A stretch of 55,771 bases of DNA, from positions 1 through 55,771 of the forward strand of contig JACPYS010000036.1 of assembly GCA_016195915.1 (NCBI GenBank). Direction: 5' to 3'. This document shows positions 26,765 to 36,916 of the stretch, piece after piece. The notes under the pieces were generated by a model. It searched no databases, was not told the origin of the DNA, and was given only the letters and a program-made list of their open reading frames with translations. The position numbers and the translations under genes are program-made. This stretch comes from Betaproteobacteria bacterium (GTDB lineage Bacteria > Pseudomonadota > Gammaproteobacteria > Burkholderiales > SG8-39). Position 1 is the stretch's first letter, and each line of letters begins with the position of its first letter.

Positions 26765-27100
26765 ATGGCCGAAGCCTTTGCCCTGTTGCTGCTCGCCGCG
26801 GCGGTCGCGGCCTGGATCGACTCGCTCGGCGCGCGCGAGGCGGCGCTCGAGGCCGGGCGCGAGGCCTGCGCCCGCTACGGCCTGCAGTTCTTGGACGATA
26901 CCGTGGCATTTGCGAAATTGCGTCTGCTGCGCGACGAGGAAGGCCGGATGCGCCTGGTTCGCCTCTACAGCTTCGAGTTCAGCGAGGACGGCGCCAACCG
27001 GCGCAGCGGCGCGATCCAGGTGCACGGTCGCGACGCCGAGGACGTGCAGCTCGAGCCTTATTCGATTCCTCGGATCCGTTCCATCCGTTCCATCCATTGA
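26765..27100 (+). CDS. DUF3301 family protein
   Basis: A 111-residue protein starting at ATG 26765. Residues 3-17 are a hydrophobic N-terminal anchor (FALLLLAAAVAAW), followed by the DUF3301 signature DSLGAREAALEAGREACARYGLQFLDDTVA and ending in a basic/beta segment with LVRLYSFEFSEDG. The family is common in beta- and gammaproteobacteria and has no known function. The next gene follows closely, so the pair is probably cotranscribed. Confidence 0.88.
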   Translation: MAEAFALLLLAAAVAAWIDSLGAREAALEAGREACARYGLQFLDDTVAFAKLRLLRDEEGRMRLVRLYSFEFSEDGANRRSGAIQVHGRDAEDVQLEPYSIPRIRSIRSIH

Positions 27101-27143
27101 CGGATGCTGGCGAACAACCGGTGACCGGCGCGGCGCTGCCGTA

Positions 27144-27157
27144 CCCGCGAATGCGGG
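27144..27157. repeat. REP-like palindrome at a gene start
   Basis: CCCGCGAATGCGGG has 5-base arms and a 4-base loop, followed by an imperfect second element (GCCTGCTTGCGCCGGG). It resembles degenerate REP elements of the CCCGC...GCGGGAAT kind found between betaproteobacterial genes. The reading frame of the next gene runs through it, which argues that the real start lies after it. Confidence 0.5.
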
Positions 27158-27171
27158 AATCAAGGGGCTGG

Positions 27172-28026
27172 GTGCCTGCTTGCGCCGGGAAGGCGCGTGC
27201 GCGAATCGCCGCGCTTGCTGCATTTCTTCTTCTGTCTGCTTGCAGCACGGTGCAGCTCGGTTACAACTCGGCCGACGCGCTGCTGCGCTGGCGCGGAAGT
27301 CAGTATTTCGATTTTCAGGGCGAGCAGTCCGGGCTCTATGCGGACAAGGTAAGTCGGTTCATGCGGTGGCATCGCACCCACGCCCTGCCGGAGTACATCA
27401 AGGTCGCGGAAGACGCGGCCCGGCGGATCGAGCGCGGCCTGTCCCGTGCCGACCTCGAATGGGGCTACGAGTCCGCAAGGGAACACGTGAAGACCGCACT
27501 GCGCGCGGGAGCCGGCGAAGTCGCCGGGTTGCTGGATCAGCTCGAGCCGGCGCAGTTCGAGAATCTCGAGCGGCGCCTGGCGCGCGACAACCGCGATTTT
27601 GCCAAGGAGCAGCTCGAAGGCACCTCCGATGAACGCCGAAAGAAACGCGTGAAACGCACCGTCGAGCGGCTGGAAGACTGGGTGGGAGACTTGAGCAGTG
27701 CACAGATCGAGCGCGTGCGCCTGTACAGCGCGCGCGCGCCGCTCATCGCCGAACTTCGCGACCATGAGCGCAAACAATTGCAGCGCGGGCTGCTCGCAAT
27801 GCTCAAATCGCGCGAGGCGGGCGCGCGCCTCGCCGAGTTCACTGTCCACTGGGACCGCAACCGCACGCCCGAATTCGAGCGCGCGAACCGCGCACATACC
27901 GAGGAGGTTTTTTCCATGCTGCTTGACCTCGATCGCACGCTGACGCCCGCGCAGCGCGAAAAGGCGGCCCGACGGATGCGTACGTTCGCTGCGGACTTCG
28001 CCGAACTCGCGCGCAATACCGAATGA
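27172..28026 (+). CDS. DUF6279 family lipoprotein
   Basis: A 284-residue lipoprotein. I place the start at GTG 27172 because AAGGGG lies 6 bases upstream and it begins a normal lipoprotein signal; earlier in-frame starts (27151, 27097) lie in a REP-like repeat or the previous gene. The lipobox is LSAC with Cys24, so the protein should be lipidated and held in the envelope. The mature part is almost all charged helix (YNSADALLRWRGSQYFDF at its start, then Arg/Glu-rich segments), matching the DUF6279 family of unknown function. It overlaps the next gene by ATGA. Confidence 0.85.
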   Translation: MPACAGKARARIAALAAFLLLSACSTVQLGYNSADALLRWRGSQYFDFQGEQSGLYADKVSRFMRWHRTHALPEYIKVAEDAARRIERGLSRADLEWGYESAREHVKTALRAGAGEVAGLLDQLEPAQFENLERRLARDNRDFAKEQLEGTSDERRKKRVKRTVERLEDWVGDLSSAQIERVRLYSARAPLIAELRDHERKQLQRGLLAMLKSREAGARLAEFTVHWDRNRTPEFERANRAHTEEVFSMLLDLDRTLTPAQREKAARRMRTFAADFAELARNTE

Positions 28027-30254
28027 ACCAGCGCGACGGCGATACCCGCGCCGCCGGGGAACCTGAGGAAACGGTGCATGCCGTGCGCACGCGCTATACC
28101 CGGCTCGAGTACGAGGCGGTGCTCGCCAACGCCTCGATCGGAATTGCATTCACGCGTGAGCGCAGGTTCGTCCTTTGCAACCCGAAGTTCGAGCAGATGT
28201 TAGGTTGGGAGCGGGGGGAACTGATCGGCCAGCCGGGCGAGGTGGTCTACCCCTCGATGGAAAGCTACCAGGCGCTCGGCCGGATTGCCATTCCCGTCCT
28301 CTCCACCGGCCGGCAGCTCGACCTCGAGTGGGAGTTCCGCCGCAAGGACCGTTCCAAATTTCTCGCGCGCGTGATCGCGAAGGCGATCGATTCCGCGGAC
28401 ACCGGCCAGGGCACGATCTGGATTGCCGAGGACATCACCGAGCGGCGCGACGCGCGCAAACGCATCAAGCGCGCGCTGGAAGAACAGGAGCTGATCCTCG
28501 ACAACGCCACGGTGGGCATCGCGTTCGTGCGCGCGCGTGTGTTGCGGCGCGCGAACCGCCATCTGGCGCAGATGCTGGGAAGAAGCGTCGACGAGCTGAC
28601 GGGCAAGAGCACCGCGATCCTGTTCGCCTCCGAGAAAGAGTGGGAGGAGGGGAGCCGGCGGGCCTACGAAGGCACCGTGCCCGGCGAGACACACGAGGCG
28701 GAGGTGCGTTTCAAGCGCGCCGACGGAACTACGTTCTTGTGCCGCGCGGTCGGGCGGAGGATCGACGCCGAAAGCGGCGACCAGGAATGGATCTGGAGTT
28801 TTGAAGACGTTACGGCCGAGCACGCAGCGCGAGTCGCCCTGGCGCGCTCGCACGATGAGCTCGAGCGGCTGGTCGCCGAGCGGACCACGGAGCTGCAGGC
28901 GACAAACCGCAAGCTCGCAGCCGAAATCGCCGAGCGCGCGCAAGCCGAAAGACTCGCGCAGCACCTCGCCGATCACGATGCGCTCACCGGGCTGCCGAAC
29001 CGGCGCATCCTCGAAGACCGCCTGACCCAGGCGATCGCGCTCAGCCGGCGCAATCGCAAGCAGACCGCGGTGATGTTCGTCGATCTCGACCGCTTCAAGC
29101 AGGTGAACGATTCGCTGGGGCATGCCGTCGGCGACGCGCTGCTCAAGGAAACCGCCGAGCGCCTGTCCGGGCAACTCCGGGTAGGCGACACCATCTGTCG
29201 TATTGGCGGCGATGAATTCGTGGTGGTGCTGCCCGAGGTGAAACGCTCGGCCGATCCGGCCAACGTGGCACGGAAGATCATCGAGAAACTCTCGTTGCCG
29301 TTCCTGATCGAAGGCCACGAACTGTCGATCACGCCGTCGCTCGGCATCAGCGTGTATCCCGACGACGGATTGGACGCGGAATCCCTGATCCGCAATGCCG
29401 ACGCGGCCATGTATCACGCCAAGGAAGCGGGACGGGCGAACTACCAGTTCTTCACCGAGCAGATGAACCTCGCGGCGGGGCGGCGCATCGCGCTCGAAAC
29501 CGACCTGCGGCGCGCGCTGCACGAAGACGAACTTCAGGTCTTCTACCAGCCGCTCGCGGCGCTCGCGACGCGGCGGGAGGTGTCGCGCGAAGCGCTGCTG
29601 CGCTGGGCACACCCGGCCAGGGGGCTGCTCGAGCCGGGCCGCTTCATGGGCGTGGCCGAGGACACCGGCCTGATGGTCAAGATCGGCGAGCGCGTGCTGC
29701 GCAGCGCCTGCGTCTGGACGATGGGCCTCGATGATTCGCGCCGGCTTCCGGTATCGATCAACCTGTCCCTGCGCCAGTTCGGCGACCCGCGTCTTCTCGA
29801 CATGGTCTCGCGGGTGCTGGCGGAGACCGGCCTTCCGGCAGGGCTGCTCGGTTTCGAGATCAGCGAGTCGACTCTGATGCACCAGACCGATCATACGCTG
29901 GCGAGACTTGGCAAGCTGAAGGACATGGGTGTGTCTTTGTGCGTGGACGCGTTCGGGACCGGGCAGTCGAGCCTCAAGTTCCTGAAGCGCTTTCCGGTGG
30001 ATCGCATCAAGATCGACCGTTCGTTCCTCGCCGGTGTGCCCGGCGACGCGGACGACTGCGCGGTCGTCACTGCGATTGCAGGTCTGGCGCGAAACCTGAA
30101 ACTCGAGGTGGTCGCCGTCGGTGTGGAGAGCGAGGAACAGCTCGTGTTTCTCGCGCAGTGCGGCTGCGACCTGGTGCAGGGTTACGCGATCGGAGAGTCG
30201 CGGAGCGCGGACACGGCGGCTGAAACGATCGGCATCCAGCGCGACATGGGATGA
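28023..30254 (+). CDS. PAS-PAS-GGDEF-EAL protein with degenerate EAL site
   Basis: A 743-residue cytoplasmic signalling protein. Two PAS domains (about 25-150 and 155-275) and a short coiled coil lead to a GGDEF domain (about 315-480) with intact GGDEF at 395-399 and an intact inhibitory RxxD site (R386-D389), so it should make cyclic-di-GMP. The EAL domain (about 495-735) keeps E523-A-L, the Asn of NLS and the Glu of FEISES, but the DDFGTG loop reads DAFGTG (D642, A643) and the usual AEGVE reads AVGVE (V699), removing a metal ligand and the catalytic glutamate. Phosphodiesterase activity is therefore doubtful. The ATGA overlap couples it to the lipoprotein gene. Confidence 0.92.
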   Translation: MNQRDGDTRAAGEPEETVHAVRTRYTRLEYEAVLANASIGIAFTRERRFVLCNPKFEQMLGWERGELIGQPGEVVYPSMESYQALGRIAIPVLSTGRQLDLEWEFRRKDRSKFLARVIAKAIDSADTGQGTIWIAEDITERRDARKRIKRALEEQELILDNATVGIAFVRARVLRRANRHLAQMLGRSVDELTGKSTAILFASEKEWEEGSRRAYEGTVPGETHEAEVRFKRADGTTFLCRAVGRRIDAESGDQEWIWSFEDVTAEHAARVALARSHDELERLVAERTTELQATNRKLAAEIAERAQAERLAQHLADHDALTGLPNRRILEDRLTQAIALSRRNRKQTAVMFVDLDRFKQVNDSLGHAVGDALLKETAERLSGQLRVGDTICRIGGDEFVVVLPEVKRSADPANVARKIIEKLSLPFLIEGHELSITPSLGISVYPDDGLDAESLIRNADAAMYHAKEAGRANYQFFTEQMNLAAGRRIALETDLRRALHEDELQVFYQPLAALATRREVSREALLRWAHPARGLLEPGRFMGVAEDTGLMVKIGERVLRSACVWTMGLDDSRRLPVSINLSLRQFGDPRLLDMVSRVLAETGLPAGLLGFEISESTLMHQTDHTLARLGKLKDMGVSLCVDAFGTGQSSLKFLKRFPVDRIKIDRSFLAGVPGDADDCAVVTAIAGLARNLKLEVVAVGVESEEQLVFLAQCGCDLVQGYAIGESRSADTAAETIGIQRDMG

Positions 30255-30315
30255 ATTACAGGCAGCGGGCGAAGGCGCCACGTCAACTCGCATCTGGCGA
30301 ATCCGCCCGGTCCGG

Positions 30316-33300
30316 CTAGCGATCTTCGCCGATCGCAGGGATTTCTCGGGAGCAGGCCGGGTCTACAGGCGTCGCGGCGGGCAGCGTGAAGCGGAATGTC
30401 GCGCCTCTGCCCGGGGCGCCAACGGCCCAGATTCTGCCCCCGTGCCGGGTAAGAATGCGCCGCACGATCGCGAGGCCAACGCCAGTCCCCTCGAATTCCC
30501 GCTCGGTGTGCAGGCGCTGGAATACGCCGAACAGCTTGCCCGCGTAGGCCATATCGAAGCCCGCTCCGTTGTCGCGCACGAAATACTCCACGGCGCTTTC
30601 GCGGCAGACTGATCCGACCTCGATGCGCGCCGGCTTGGCATGGCGGCAATACTTGATGGCATTGCCGATCAGGTTCTGCCATACCTCCCACAGCAGCGAT
30701 TCATCGCCCTGCACTGCAGGAAGATTGCCCACTTCGATGACTGCGTTCTCGGGAGCGGTTTCGCGCAGATCTGCCAGGACTGAATCGACTACCGATTGCA
30801 TGCAGACCCGGCGCCGCGCCAGCTCCTTGCTGCCGGCACGCGAGAATTCCAGCAGGTTGTCGATCAGCGTGTTCATGCGGGCCGCGCTTTGCTCGACGCG
30901 CTTGAGCAGGTACGCAGCCCCATCGTCGAGCCCAGCGATGTGCTCGGCGCGAAGGATTGCGGCAAATCCGCCGATCGAGCGCAGCGAAGCGCGCAGATCG
31001 TGCGACACCGAGTAGCTGAAACTCTCCAGCTCGTCATTCGCCGCCTGCAGTTCAGCCGTGCGCTCGACAACCCTGCGCTCGAGCGAGGCGTTGAGCTCGA
31101 GCACCTCTGCCTCCGAACGCGAGCGCTCGATTTCGGCAGCCGCCCGGGAGGCGAAGATTTCCAACGTGGAGCGCCACAGCGGGACCTTCTGTTTCGCTAT
31201 GGGTCGGCGCGACATCACGACCAGGATCCCGAGCGAAGATCCGTTCGCTCCCCGCAACGCGGTGCCGACGAAACCCTGCACGCCGAGATGCGTGAGCCCG
31301 CCGTCCGCCGGAAACTGGTCCGCGACATGGTCCGGGAAGGAGACAGTGTCGGTGCAATTCAGGGCGGAGGCGCATGGTGTGCCTTCGAGTGCATATTCGA
31401 AATTCGGACGCTTCTCGCAATCCACGACGACAGCGCGAGTGCGTACGCGCCCATTGTTCGCCGCGGCCACTTCGCCGATCAACCCATGGTCGGCACCCAG
31501 GCCGCTGCACAGTTGCAGCACGAGAGACTGGAAGAAGGCCTCGCCCACTTCGGCGGACACGCCACGGCCGATATTGACCAGCAGTCGCTCCACCTGTTTG
31601 CGTTCGGTCACGTCGCGCACGATTGCCAGCACATTGCCGTCGGGCAAGGGGTTGGTCACGAACTCGACGAAATGCCGGCTGCCGCTCCGCGATACCAGTT
31701 CCTGTTCGCCGCGCACGCTGCGGCGCTCGGCGAGCAGGTGGGCGGGACGCGGGAAAATCCGGGACAGCGGTTGCGCGTCGAGCACGCGGGTAAACGCTTC
31801 CCCGAGCAGTTCCTCGCGGGTGTAACCGAGCGTTTGCGAGCCCCGGTCGTTGATATCGAGCAGCCGGCCGTCCCGGTCGATGACCAGGATGCAGTCCGAC
31901 GCGGCCTGAAACAGCGACCGGTAGCGCCGTTCGCTCTGCGCGAGCGCCCGCTCGGCTTGATGCAGTTCGCTGATGTCCGTCCAGCTCCATACGATGCAGG
32001 GCTCTCCGGAAACATCGTACTGCACCGCAGAGACCAGCACGTCGATCAATCTGCCGTCGGCGTGAACGAAGCGCGTGGCAAGATTGACCACGATGCCGTC
32101 GCGGTCCAGGCGCGACAGGAGAGCGGCGCGCTCCGCCGGGTCGGCCCAGACGCCCAGTTCGATCGCTGAGCGCCCGAGTCCACGGGCGCGCGAATGGCCC
32201 GACAACTTTTCCCAGGCAGCGTTCAACTCGAGGTGAATGGCATCGCTTCTGCGCGTCACCGCGATCGCATCCGGCACCGTATTGAACACGGTGGCGTACT
32301 TCTGCTCCGATCGGTGCAGCGCTTCCTCGGCCCGCCTGCGCGCCGTGATGTCGCGCATCGTGACCGTCCGTACGGGTTTGCCCTGATGAACGGATTCGCA
32401 GCTCTGCGTTTCACCCAGAAAAGTCGTGCCGTCTTTCCGCATCCCGATGACCTCCAGCGACTCGAGCCGGTGGTCGGCTGACATGCGCTGCCGAATGGCT
32501 GCCTGGGACTCGGGAGCGAGCAGGAGTTCGATTCCCTGCCGGCCGATCAGATCGCCGGGGCTGTCGTATCCAAACATCCTGGCAAAGCGCAGATTCGCAT
32601 CCAGTATCAATCCCCGGTCGTGGGTCATGACGCCGTCGAACGCGGCCTCGACGATGCTTTGGGCGCGCGCCTGGCTTTCCTTCAGCGCGTCTTCCGTCTT
32701 CTTTCGGTCCGTAATGTCGACCAGATGGGACAGAATGCATCGCTGCTGATTCAACTCGAGCGGCTCGGCATAGATCAGAACGGTGCGCGCCTCGCCCGCG
32801 ACGGAAATCCATTCGGTTTCGAATGCGTTCAGGCGTCCGCGCTGCCGGATCAGGTCATAAGCCAGCTTACGGTGTTCCGGGTTTCGCCAGACGCTGAAAT
32901 CGAGGGTCGTGCGCTCGAGGATGTCTTCCATGCTCTTGCCAACCAGGTGGGCGAACGCCTGGTTGCAATCCAGAATCCTGCCCTCCGGGTCGGTGATGAT
33001 CGACGCATTCGGACTGGAGCGGAACAGCGTCTCGAAGCGGTCCTCGGAGCGCTGCAGTGCGAGGTCACGCGCGCGGAGTTCCGCAAGCCTTGCGTCCACG
33101 TCCCGTTTGGAAGCCAACAACTGGCTCAGGCGCTCGCGAAGGCTTGCGGCACCCAAGTGACCGAGCGCTCCGGCACCCAACGCGGTAAGCGAAATAATCA
33201 ACGCCCGCTGGTAAGGCGGCACGCTGCCGCCGCTGAGCAAAGGCCAGCCGGTCACCTCGAGGTAGGCGAGCAGGAATAGCACCGGGGGCGTCGCCGCGGT

Positions 33301-33657
33301 GAGGATCATCGCCGGTGTCGGCCCTGCCAGCCAGCCGGCAAATGCGAGTGCAAGGACCAGCAATCCGATGGTCGTTCCCGTCAGTCCGTGGGTCCAAACG
33401 AGCGCGTTGACGGCACTCGCCCAGACTCCGAACACCAGAATCTGGCGGGTCAGCTTCACCTTGCCGTTTCGCAGCAGAATCCATCCGACCAATCCGACGA
33501 CCAGGGGTGGGAGGACCGACCGGAGGCGCTCGGGCTGTCCCGCTACCAGTACAAGGACGGCGACAATGGCGGCGCCTGCGATGAGCAGGATCGAAACCGT
33601 CGTCGCAAAAGCAAGCTGATTCCAGTCGCTCGGGTCTGCATCGGCGGAGTCCGGCAT
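30316..33657 (-). CDS. Membrane-bound multi-PAS/GAF sensor histidine kinase
   Basis: A 1113-residue kinase. I start at ATG 33657, with GAGG just upstream; GTG 33705 would add 16 residues. About six hydrophobic segments (about 15-165) anchor it. At least four PAS domains follow (about 190-690; motifs such as DPEGRILDCNQAF, DRDGRLLDINDRG), then a GAF-like domain (about 710-850), a coiled coil, HisKA and HATPase_c. The phosphoacceptor is His886 in SVSHDLRASL, where the usual Pro after RA is Ser. The N box (NLIGNAIKY), G1 (DNGAGFD) and G2 (GTGVGLAIV) are intact. No receiver is attached; the single receiver at 36917 is a candidate partner. Confidence 0.9.
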   Translation of the reverse strand: MPDSADADPSDWNQLAFATTVSILLIAGAAIVAVLVLVAGQPERLRSVLPPLVVGLVGWILLRNGKVKLTRQILVFGVWASAVNALVWTHGLTGTTIGLLVLALAFAGWLAGPTPAMILTAATPPVLFLLAYLEVTGWPLLSGGSVPPYQRALIISLTALGAGALGHLGAASLRERLSQLLASKRDVDARLAELRARDLALQRSEDRFETLFRSSPNASIITDPEGRILDCNQAFAHLVGKSMEDILERTTLDFSVWRNPEHRKLAYDLIRQRGRLNAFETEWISVAGEARTVLIYAEPLELNQQRCILSHLVDITDRKKTEDALKESQARAQSIVEAAFDGVMTHDRGLILDANLRFARMFGYDSPGDLIGRQGIELLLAPESQAAIRQRMSADHRLESLEVIGMRKDGTTFLGETQSCESVHQGKPVRTVTMRDITARRRAEEALHRSEQKYATVFNTVPDAIAVTRRSDAIHLELNAAWEKLSGHSRARGLGRSAIELGVWADPAERAALLSRLDRDGIVVNLATRFVHADGRLIDVLVSAVQYDVSGEPCIVWSWTDISELHQAERALAQSERRYRSLFQAASDCILVIDRDGRLLDINDRGSQTLGYTREELLGEAFTRVLDAQPLSRIFPRPAHLLAERRSVRGEQELVSRSGSRHFVEFVTNPLPDGNVLAIVRDVTERKQVERLLVNIGRGVSAEVGEAFFQSLVLQLCSGLGADHGLIGEVAAANNGRVRTRAVVVDCEKRPNFEYALEGTPCASALNCTDTVSFPDHVADQFPADGGLTHLGVQGFVGTALRGANGSSLGILVVMSRRPIAKQKVPLWRSTLEIFASRAAAEIERSRSEAEVLELNASLERRVVERTAELQAANDELESFSYSVSHDLRASLRSIGGFAAILRAEHIAGLDDGAAYLLKRVEQSAARMNTLIDNLLEFSRAGSKELARRRVCMQSVVDSVLADLRETAPENAVIEVGNLPAVQGDESLLWEVWQNLIGNAIKYCRHAKPARIEVGSVCRESAVEYFVRDNGAGFDMAYAGKLFGVFQRLHTEREFEGTGVGLAIVRRILTRHGGRIWAVGAPGRGATFRFTLPAATPVDPACSREIPAIGEDR

Positions 33658-33879
33658 TACCTCATGATTCTTCAAAGATGTTTGGTCCTGTTTCCGGAGT
33701 TGCACATGATTCGCCCCATCGGTCGATGGCTGGATTCCACAATCTTTGGCAACCGGCTGGCGCGTCTGGCAAGATGCCGAAATCCCAGCGGGTCACCACA
33801 AGGCACGATGGTAACGACCTCGTCGGAATGCTCAATCCGGCAGACTACTGCCGCGCTAAGGAATACCCTCGGGCGTCGC

Positions 33880-36249
33880 ATGCGGAATACTCCGCATAGG
33901 AAGTGGCTGTGGCTACGCGCATTGGTGACAATCACGTCTGTTCTTTCGTCGCTCGCCGGCGTTCCCTCGGTCGCCGGCCGAGAATCCCTGCGCGTCTCGG
34001 GCGATCAGAGTTATCCGCCGCTTGCCTACCTCGAACAAGGTGTTCCCAAGGGCTTCGATGTCGATGTCGTCAAAGCACTCGCGGCCGCAATGCAACGGGA
34101 TATCCAGATCGAGCTGTCGCCCTGGGACCATGCGCAGGACCGGGTTCGGCAGGGGCACAGCGATTGCCTGATAGGGATGAGCATTACCGATGACCGAAGG
34201 AAGCTGTGGGATTTCGCCACGCCGACGCTGGCCCATTCCTTCAGCCTGTTCGTCACCAGCGGCGAAGTGGCGATCCGCGGAGCGGACGACCTTCACGGGA
34301 GACGCGTCGGCGTCACCGCGGGAGGGCTGCCGAGGACATTTTTCGAATCGAAGCCGCAGGTCGGTATCGTCTTGATCTCGGATTACGCGGAGGGCTTTGC
34401 GCTTCTCCGGAAAGGCAGCGTCGATGCCGTCGCTGCGGATACCTGGGTGGCCGGCTACCTGCTCAACAAGCACCGCATTGACGGTGTCACGGTAGCAGGA
34501 CCGCCATTCGCCACCCTCGACTCCGCGATCGCGGTACCGAGGGGACAGCAGGCGTTGCTGCGCGACATCAACGCAGGTCTGGCAACGCTCCAGAAGAGCG
34601 GGACGCTTGACGACATTCGCGTTCGCTGGGAGCCGAAACAGGTGGTCTACCTGCTCAAGGAGCAGGTTGCGACGTACACCATTCTCGTGGTCTCGGTTGC
34701 CGGGGCCCTGTTGTTGGCCGTCATGCTGGGGTGGATCCTCACGATGAAGCGGGAAATCAGGACGCGCAAGGGCGTCGAAAATGAATTGCGAACCAGCGAG
34801 GAAAAATTCCGGACGGCATTCATGGCCATTCCCGATGCGGTAATCGTCAACTCCTATCCCGGCGAAACGATCACGGAGGTCAATCAAGGATTTGAACGCA
34901 TGTTCGGTTATCCACGCAATGAGGCGATCGGAAGCACCGCGCTGAAGCTCGGACTGTTCTTCGATCCGGCTGACCGTGACAAAGTCATCGCGCAATTCGA
35001 GGCGCGCGGCGGCGTTACCGACTACGAACTGCGGGGTCGTAGAAAGAACGGCGAGATGTTCTTCAATGTGCTGTCGTCGAATATCACGCCGTTGGGCGGC
35101 ACCAATTTCGCGGTGCACGTCATCCGCGACGAGACCGGGCGCAAGCGAACTGAGGACGCGCTGCACATGCGCCAGGCCAAGATCGAGAGCATCTTTCGCG
35201 GCGCGCCGGTGGGGATGGGAGAAGTCGTCGACCGCGTATTTACCGTGGTCAATGATCGTATGTGTGAAATACTCGGCTATTCATCCGAAGAACTCGTCGG
35301 CCGGAGCACGCGGATGCTCTATCTATCCGACTCGGATTGGGAAGACACCGGCCGCGTACTCCATCCGCGGGCTCTCGCCGGCGGCCATGGCAGCGTCGAG
35401 ACGCGATTCCGACGCAAGGACGGTCGTATCATCGACGTGCTGATTGGTCTTTCCCCGATCGTGGCGGGCGACCTGTCCGCCGGGGCAACCGTCACGGTGA
35501 CGGACATTACCGAGCGCAAGGCAGTCGCGCGAGAACTGGAGGACGCGTTCGCCAGGCTGAAACGGCTCTCCGGCCAGCTTCTCAACGCGCAGGAAATGGA
35601 GCGCCGCGCCATCGCCAACGAGCTGCACGACGAGATCGGGCAGGCGCTGACGGCGGTGACTCTGAAACTGCACGCGCTCGGCAAGCGGATATCCGATGGA
35701 ACTGCATCGGCCGGGGATGTGGAGTCCTGCATGGGCATCGCCGATACCGCGCTCAAGCAGGTGCGTGATCTTTCCCTCAATCTGCGGCCGCCCCAGCTCG
35801 ACCTGATGGGCCTCGAGGCAGCGCTGCGCTGGCTGCTTGCAACGCGGACGGACGGGGCTGCACTGGAGGCGCACTTTGCCGCCCGCTTGCCGCCGCACGG
35901 GAGGAGTCCGCACGTCGACATCACTTGTTTCCGCCTCGTGCAGGAGGCGCTCACCAATGTGATCAGGCATGCGCGGGCCGCCAACCTGTGGGTCGAAGCC
36001 ACTCAGGCGAATGGCGAGATTGAACTACGCATCAAGGACGACGGTTGCGGGTTCGACTCCGACACGGCGAAGGCAAGCGCTGCGCAAGGCGCCAGCGTAG
36101 GTTTGCTGAGCATGGAGGAACGGGTTGTCCTGTCGGGAGGTTCTTTTGAATTGGTATCGCTGCCCGGCGCGGGCACGACGATCCGCGCCAGGATTCCGCT
36201 CGTCGGCGGGAACGGTGACGGTCGGTTGGGGAGTGGAGGGGTTCGATGA
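33880..36249 (+). CDS. BvgS-like hybrid receptor: SBP_bac_3 domain, PAS domains, HisKA_3 kinase
   Basis: A 789-residue sensor kinase. I start at ATG 33880 before a signal-like segment ending AGRESLR; the frame is open far upstream but runs antisense into the divergent kinase gene. Residues about 45-265 are a SBP_bac_3 periplasmic domain (SGDQSYPPLAYLEQGVPKGFDVDVVKAL). A membrane segment (about 272-292) leads to two PAS domains (about 310-430 and 435-550), then a HisKA_3 dimerisation domain with His583 in NELHDEIGQAL and a HATPase_c domain (DDGCGFD). It is a NarX/DegS-type kinase with a BvgS-type sensor. The response regulator gene overlaps it by ATGA and is its clear partner. Confidence 0.9.
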   Translation: MRNTPHRKWLWLRALVTITSVLSSLAGVPSVAGRESLRVSGDQSYPPLAYLEQGVPKGFDVDVVKALAAAMQRDIQIELSPWDHAQDRVRQGHSDCLIGMSITDDRRKLWDFATPTLAHSFSLFVTSGEVAIRGADDLHGRRVGVTAGGLPRTFFESKPQVGIVLISDYAEGFALLRKGSVDAVAADTWVAGYLLNKHRIDGVTVAGPPFATLDSAIAVPRGQQALLRDINAGLATLQKSGTLDDIRVRWEPKQVVYLLKEQVATYTILVVSVAGALLLAVMLGWILTMKREIRTRKGVENELRTSEEKFRTAFMAIPDAVIVNSYPGETITEVNQGFERMFGYPRNEAIGSTALKLGLFFDPADRDKVIAQFEARGGVTDYELRGRRKNGEMFFNVLSSNITPLGGTNFAVHVIRDETGRKRTEDALHMRQAKIESIFRGAPVGMGEVVDRVFTVVNDRMCEILGYSSEELVGRSTRMLYLSDSDWEDTGRVLHPRALAGGHGSVETRFRRKDGRIIDVLIGLSPIVAGDLSAGATVTVTDITERKAVARELEDAFARLKRLSGQLLNAQEMERRAIANELHDEIGQALTAVTLKLHALGKRISDGTASAGDVESCMGIADTALKQVRDLSLNLRPPQLDLMGLEAALRWLLATRTDGAALEAHFAARLPPHGRSPHVDITCFRLVQEALTNVIRHARAANLWVEATQANGEIELRIKDDGCGFDSDTAKASAAQGASVGLLSMEERVVLSGGSFELVSLPGAGTTIRARIPLVGGNGDGRLGSGGVR

Positions 36250-36899
36250 CCAGGATTCGCATCATTCTGGCCGATGATCACACGCTGGTGCGCGCGGGAA
36301 TGCGCACGCTGCTCGAAGCGATCGAGGGGGTCGATGTGGTTGCCGAAGCCGCAAACGGGCGCCAGGCGCTTGAATTGACGCGCAAGCACCGCCCCGACAT
36401 GGTGGTACTGGATATCGGCATGGCGGAAATGGACGGGTTGCAGGCGACGGCGGCGATCAAGAGCGAACTGCCGGAAGTGAGGGCCATCATCCTTTCCATG
36501 CATGACAGCGGCGACATCGTAGAGCAGGCATTGCGCGCCGGCGCTTCGGCGTATCTGGTGAAGGACGCCGCCATCACTGAGCTGGAACTCGCCGTGCGCG
36601 CGGTCAGCCGGGGGGACGTATATCTCAGCCCTGCGATTTCCCGGCAGGTCGTCGCCGGTTACGTGAAGGGCGGACGCGGCGAGCGAGTGCCTGCCGGCGT
36701 CCTGACCCCGAGGCAGCAGGAAATATTGCAGTTGCTCGGGGAAGGCAGGAATACGAAAGAGATCGCGCGTCTGCTCAATCTCAGCGGCAAGACCGTGGAG
36801 GCGCACCGTGCCCAGATCATGGAGCGGCTGGGCGTGCGCGACATCGCGAATCTGATGCTGGAGGCAATTCGCAGAGGATTGATCTCGGTGAGGAAATAG
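36246..36899 (+). CDS. NarL/LuxR-type response regulator
   Basis: A 217-residue transcription regulator. The receiver (1-120) has D10, D11, phosphoacceptor D56 (VVLDIGM) and the Lys of YLVKDA. The LuxR-type helix-turn-helix (about 150-210) reads LTPRQQEILQLLGEGRNTKEIA...GKTVEAHR. The ATG overlaps the kinase stop, so kinase and regulator are cotranslated. It is the likely output of the BvgS-like sensor at 33880. Confidence 0.94.
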   Translation: MTRIRIILADDHTLVRAGMRTLLEAIEGVDVVAEAANGRQALELTRKHRPDMVVLDIGMAEMDGLQATAAIKSELPEVRAIILSMHDSGDIVEQALRAGASAYLVKDAAITELELAVRAVSRGDVYLSPAISRQVVAGYVKGGRGERVPAGVLTPRQQEILQLLGEGRNTKEIARLLNLSGKTVEAHRAQIMERLGVRDIANLMLEAIRRGLISVRK

Positions 36900-36916
36900 A
36901 GTCGATCTGACTTCGG

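Noticed and set aside
28200-30293. A 697-codon open frame on the - strand
   Set aside because: It is antisense to the GGDEF-EAL gene, whose catalytic motifs are unmistakable.
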